DNA of 64,000 nucleotides from Streptomyces cupreus (lineage in GTDB: Bacteria; Actinomycetota; Actinomycetes; Streptomycetales; Streptomycetaceae): the NCBI RefSeq assembly GCF_014257025.1, contig NZ_JACMSF010000011.1:62001-126000 (forward strand). Reading direction: 5' to 3'. A program made the position numbers and the translations under genes. Shown here piece by piece: positions 62,083 to 64,000 of this stretch. The number at the start of each line of letters is the position of its first letter. Within the stretch, counting starts at the first letter, position 1. The notes under the pieces are model-generated. The model searched no databases, was not told the DNA's origin, and saw only the letters and a list, made by a program, of their open reading frames with translations.

Positions 62083-62156
62083 GGCCGCGGAGGGTAACAG
62101 CCCGCGGGACCTCCGCTCACGCCGAGCGGCAAACCGTCAACAACCGTATGTGGCCG

Positions 62157-62519
62157 TTACTTTCGGGACAGCGCGTCCCGCACCGCCTCGTCCGTACGGG
62201 CCACGACCGCGGTGCCGTCCTCCGCGGTGATGATCGGCCGCTGGATCAGCTTGGGATGTGCGGCGAGCGTCGCGATCCACCGCTCCCGGGAGTCCTCGTC
62301 CCGCGCCCACTCCTTCAGCCCGAGCTCCTTGGCCATGGCCTCCTGGGTGCGGGTGATGTCCCACGGTTCGAGCCCGAGCCGGTCGAGTACGGCACGGATC
62401 TCGTCCTCGCTCGGGACGTCCTCCAGGTAGCGGCGGACGGTGTAGTCGGCGCCCTCGGCGTCGAGGAGGGTGAGGGCGCTGCGGCACTTGGAACAGGCGG
62501 GGTTGATCCAGATCTCCAT
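62157..62519 (-). CDS. ArsC/Spx-family thioredoxin-fold protein
   Basis: 120-residue protein of the arsenate reductase (ArsC/Spx/YffB) family. It begins MEIWINPACSKCRSALTLLD, where the CSKC segment is the redox-active motif at the start of the first helix. LIQRPIITAEDGTAVVART is the characteristic C-terminal signature containing the conserved Arg-Pro. It may reduce arsenate using glutaredoxin/mycothiol or act as another thiol reductase. No arsenite exporter or ArsR gene is nearby, so an arsenic role is not supported by context. Confidence 0.83.
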   Translation of the reverse strand: MEIWINPACSKCRSALTLLDAEGADYTVRRYLEDVPSEDEIRAVLDRLGLEPWDITRTQEAMAKELGLKEWARDEDSRERWIATLAAHPKLIQRPIITAEDGTAVVARTDEAVRDALSRK

Positions 62520-62752
62520 GGCGACAACGGTAAGCGGTGGGGTGGACGTCCCCTCTGTTCGAATTCGTGTCGCCCCAGGAGCCTCTCGCTGATCCGCTGT
62601 GACAGACCGCCAATTACCTTCTCCACCAGGGAGTTTGATGGCGGAGGCGCTCTGCTGATTGTCAGTGGTGGGCAGTAGACTGGAAGCAGTGTTCGAGGGT
62701 GTCGCCGGAGCGTCCGGACGGACGGCGCCCTGACCGCGACAGGAGGATGCCT

Positions 62753-63064
62753 GTGCCCGCTGCCGCACTGAAGCCGAAGCCGACCCAGTCCACCGCCAAG
62801 CGCCCGGTCCTGCTGGACCTGCCGTACGCAGCACCGCTGGAGAAGCGCCCGCTGCCCCCGGGCCGCCCCCGCGAGTGGTACGTCACCCACAACCGCCGCC
62901 TCAAGGCCATGCGCCTCGCCATAGCCCTGCTCGACTCGGGCATCTACGTCCCGAACCAGGCCCGCAACGAGACGATCCGCGACACGGCGGAACTGATCGG
63001 CGTACATCCCCCGTCGGACACGACGTGCCACATGGTGCGAGCGTTCATGCGCTATTCGAGGTGA
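62753..63064 (+). CDS. Small conserved basic protein (103 aa)
   Basis: 103-residue protein reading PLEKRPLPPGRPREWYVTHN and then RRLKAMRLAIALLDSGIYVP, ending AELIGVHPPSDTTCHMVRAF. It is mostly helical in the second half and strongly basic. I choose the GTG at 62753 because AGGAGG lies exactly six bases upstream; an ATG at 62747 abuts that ribosome binding site and cannot use it. I recall similar streptomycete proteins of unknown function. A hairpin at 63072-63102 follows. Confidence 0.7.
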   Translation: MPAAALKPKPTQSTAKRPVLLDLPYAAPLEKRPLPPGRPREWYVTHNRRLKAMRLAIALLDSGIYVPNQARNETIRDTAELIGVHPPSDTTCHMVRAFMRYSR

Positions 63065-63071
63065 GCGCGAT

Positions 63072-63102
63072 GCCGGGTGCCCTGGGTCACGGGGCGCCCG
63101 GC
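63072..63102 (+). terminator. Terminator after the small basic protein gene
   Basis: GCCGGGTGCCC and its complement (with one G-T pair) enclose a seven-to-nine-base loop immediately after the stop at 63064. Confidence 0.7.
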
Positions 63103-63110
63103 ACGAGACC

Positions 63111-63227
63111 TCAACTCGCCGGCGTCCTCCGAGCCGCCGCGATGGCCTCCCGCAGATGGTCCTCGTCGGCCTTGCTGAGCGAGGTCTGCACCAACTCGCG
63201 GCCGTACGGGGTGAGTTGCGGGATCAC
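63111..63227 (-). CDS. Possible 38-residue peptide or gene remnant
   Basis: The minus strand encodes [20 protein letters not shown] within a 38-residue frame starting at a GTG. Its protein-like character (amphipathic helix, ending ARRTPAS) stands out in an otherwise empty spacer. There is no ribosome binding site, and the frame stays open further upstream without a start codon. It could be the tail of a decayed gene. Low certainty. Confidence 0.25.
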   Translation of the reverse strand: MIPQLTPYGRELVQTSLSKADEDHLREAIAAARRTPAS

Positions 63228-63319
63228 CCAGGCCGGTGGAAAAGGGGATGCACGCCGAGTGCCCGGCTCCCTAGCCTGGACTAATCTCAGCCACCCACGC
63301 CCACGGAGGGGAGGCCGTC

Positions 63320-63595
63320 ATGGGCACCATCGTTCTTTCCGGGACCGTCGTCCTCGTCGTGATGGGATTCGGAAACCCTCTCTACTGGCTCGCCGCCGTC
63401 GCCGTGCTCTTCCTGTACGTGCAGTACGGGCGGGACGCGTCGCCGACCCCCAAGTCGGGCGGCGGATCCGGCACGATGCCGTCGGACTACCGCGCCTACC
63501 GGGACCGCCGCGACACACAGGCCAAGTGGGAGCGCCGCTACCGCCGCGAGCGCCCCATGGAGGCCCGCCGCCAGGACCGCGGTCGTAACCGATGA
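63320..63595 (+). CDS. Small membrane protein with basic tail (91 aa)
   Basis: 91-residue protein. Two adjoining hydrophobic stretches at residues 3-17 and 19-35 (MGTIVLSGTVVLVVMGFGNP then LYWLAAVAVLFLYVQYGRD) are followed by a Gly/Ser linker and a strongly basic C terminus (KWERRYRRERPMEARRQDRG). GGAGGGGAGG upstream supports the start. It ends seven bases before the convergent PspAB-like gene. Function unknown; the architecture fits a small membrane-bound regulator or scaffold. Confidence 0.75.
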   Translation: MGTIVLSGTVVLVVMGFGNPLYWLAAVAVLFLYVQYGRDASPTPKSGGGSGTMPSDYRAYRDRRDTQAKWERRYRRERPMEARRQDRGRNR

Positions 63596-63602
63596 GCGGG
63601 GG

Positions 63603-64000
63603 TCACAGGCCGGGGGCGCCCCACACCGGGAACCAGCGGGTGAGGTCCTCCTCCAGTCGCAGGTCGTTTCCCAGCGTTGCCCTCACCCTGAGTTCGAGCG
63701 CGTTGTCGCGCCGCTGCGCCTCGCCGGGCAGCGGCGCGAAGGGGTAGAAGGTGCCGCGCTTGTAGAGGTAGACCAGGGCCAGCGCGCGGTCCTCGGCCGG
63801 GTTGCGGAAGCCCGCGAGGGAGCACAGCAGCTGCGGGCCGAAGCCGTTGACCTCCATGGAACTGTTCACCGCGTGCAGATCGTTGACCAGCTGGGGGAGC
63901 TGGTCGGGGGTGCGCTCGGAGACCAGCCAGGAGTAGCCGTAGTCGTCCCGCGTCAGCCGTACGGGCGGTCCGTCGCGCTCGGCGTCCGCGTCCAGCAGCG
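63603..64000 (-). CDS. PspAB-like protein, 5' part outside the window
   Basis: C-terminal 131 residues of a protein whose start lies beyond base 64000. The motifs DDYGYSWLVSERTPDQLPQL, FGPQLLCSLAGFRNP and VYLYKRGTFYPFAPLPGEAQ, and the very end TRWFPVWGAPGL, match, from memory, the PspA-associated protein PspAB. This family accompanies PspA and PspAA in actinobacterial envelope-stress loci and in some genomes occurs with the HtpX protease. The neighbouring genes needed to confirm this lie outside the window. Confidence 0.75.
   Translation of the reverse strand, partial: LLDADAERDGPPVRLTRDDYGYSWLVSERTPDQLPQLVNDLHAVNSSMEVNGFGPQLLCSLAGFRNPAEDRALALVYLYKRGTFYPFAPLPGEAQRRDNALELRVRATLGNDLRLEEDLTRWFPVWGAPGL

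Overview
The window is high-GC actinobacterial chromosome, almost certainly Streptomyces. The evidence is very GC-rich codon third positions, GTG starts, AGGAG-type ribosome binding sites, and the core gene set glnA2, glnE, malR-malEFG-aglA and glnII, which as far as I recall lie in the same order in S. coelicolor. I see no rRNA, tRNA, CRISPR array or complete insertion sequence.

Layout. 1-8.7 kb: a sialidase, an F420:NADP oxidoreductase, a small membrane protein, a site-2-protease-like M50 protein, a DUF6578-type protein, a 1080-residue AfsR-like regulator, and a DrrAB-type ABC exporter converging on that regulator. 8.9-12.9 kb: an accessory cassette of small, narrowly distributed genes. It holds an HTH/DUF5753 regulator, a DUF6879-type protein and an 85-residue protein on one strand. 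Facing them are four small proteins, including DUF6415-type and glycine-rich-domain-type ones. 13-17.8 kb: two MFS exporters (one with its own TetR and a perfect operator) and a membrane endonuclease/phosphatase-fold protein. 18-23.8 kb: panB, nadE, DUF305 and DUF3105 proteins, and glnA2. 23.8-26.7 kb: an AT-richer membrane protein of unknown function, a small conserved protein, and VOC and PPOX-fold enzymes. 26.8-30.8 kb: glnE and a PAP2 phosphatase.

30.9-45.5 kb is a starch/maltodextrin block. It contains the LacI-type repressor malR, the divergent ABC importer malEFG, the intracellular alpha-glucosidase aglA, a secreted alpha-amylase and a giant secreted amylopullulanase. CTTGCA-type motifs in front of malE, the amylase and the pullulanase suggest a shared MalR regulon: polymers are cut outside, maltodextrins are imported, and AglA hydrolyses them inside. 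Strong hairpins sit after malE, malG and aglA.

45.5-53.3 kb: a receiver-PP2C phosphatase, a CHMI-like isomerase, and a likely operon of a ferritin-like di-iron protein, a 2Fe-2S flavin reductase and a TetR. These are followed by a membrane protein with a degenerate sigma-like N terminus, a TPR protein and a lipoprotein. 53.4-57.1 kb: a secreted DUF1996 protein, a sensor-kinase/response-regulator fusion pseudogene with a premature amber codon, and an epimerase-like protein. 57.1-64 kb: a HEAT-repeat protein, glnII with a GlnR-type box array, secreted and membrane proteins, an ArsC/Spx-like protein, two small proteins and the 3' part of a PspAB-like gene cut by the window edge.

The observations I rate highest are the two-component fusion relic, the di-iron protein/reductase operon, the sigma-like membrane protein whose stop codon lies inside a palindromic repeat, and the accessory cassette with TGTGCGCC repeats in its divergent promoter.
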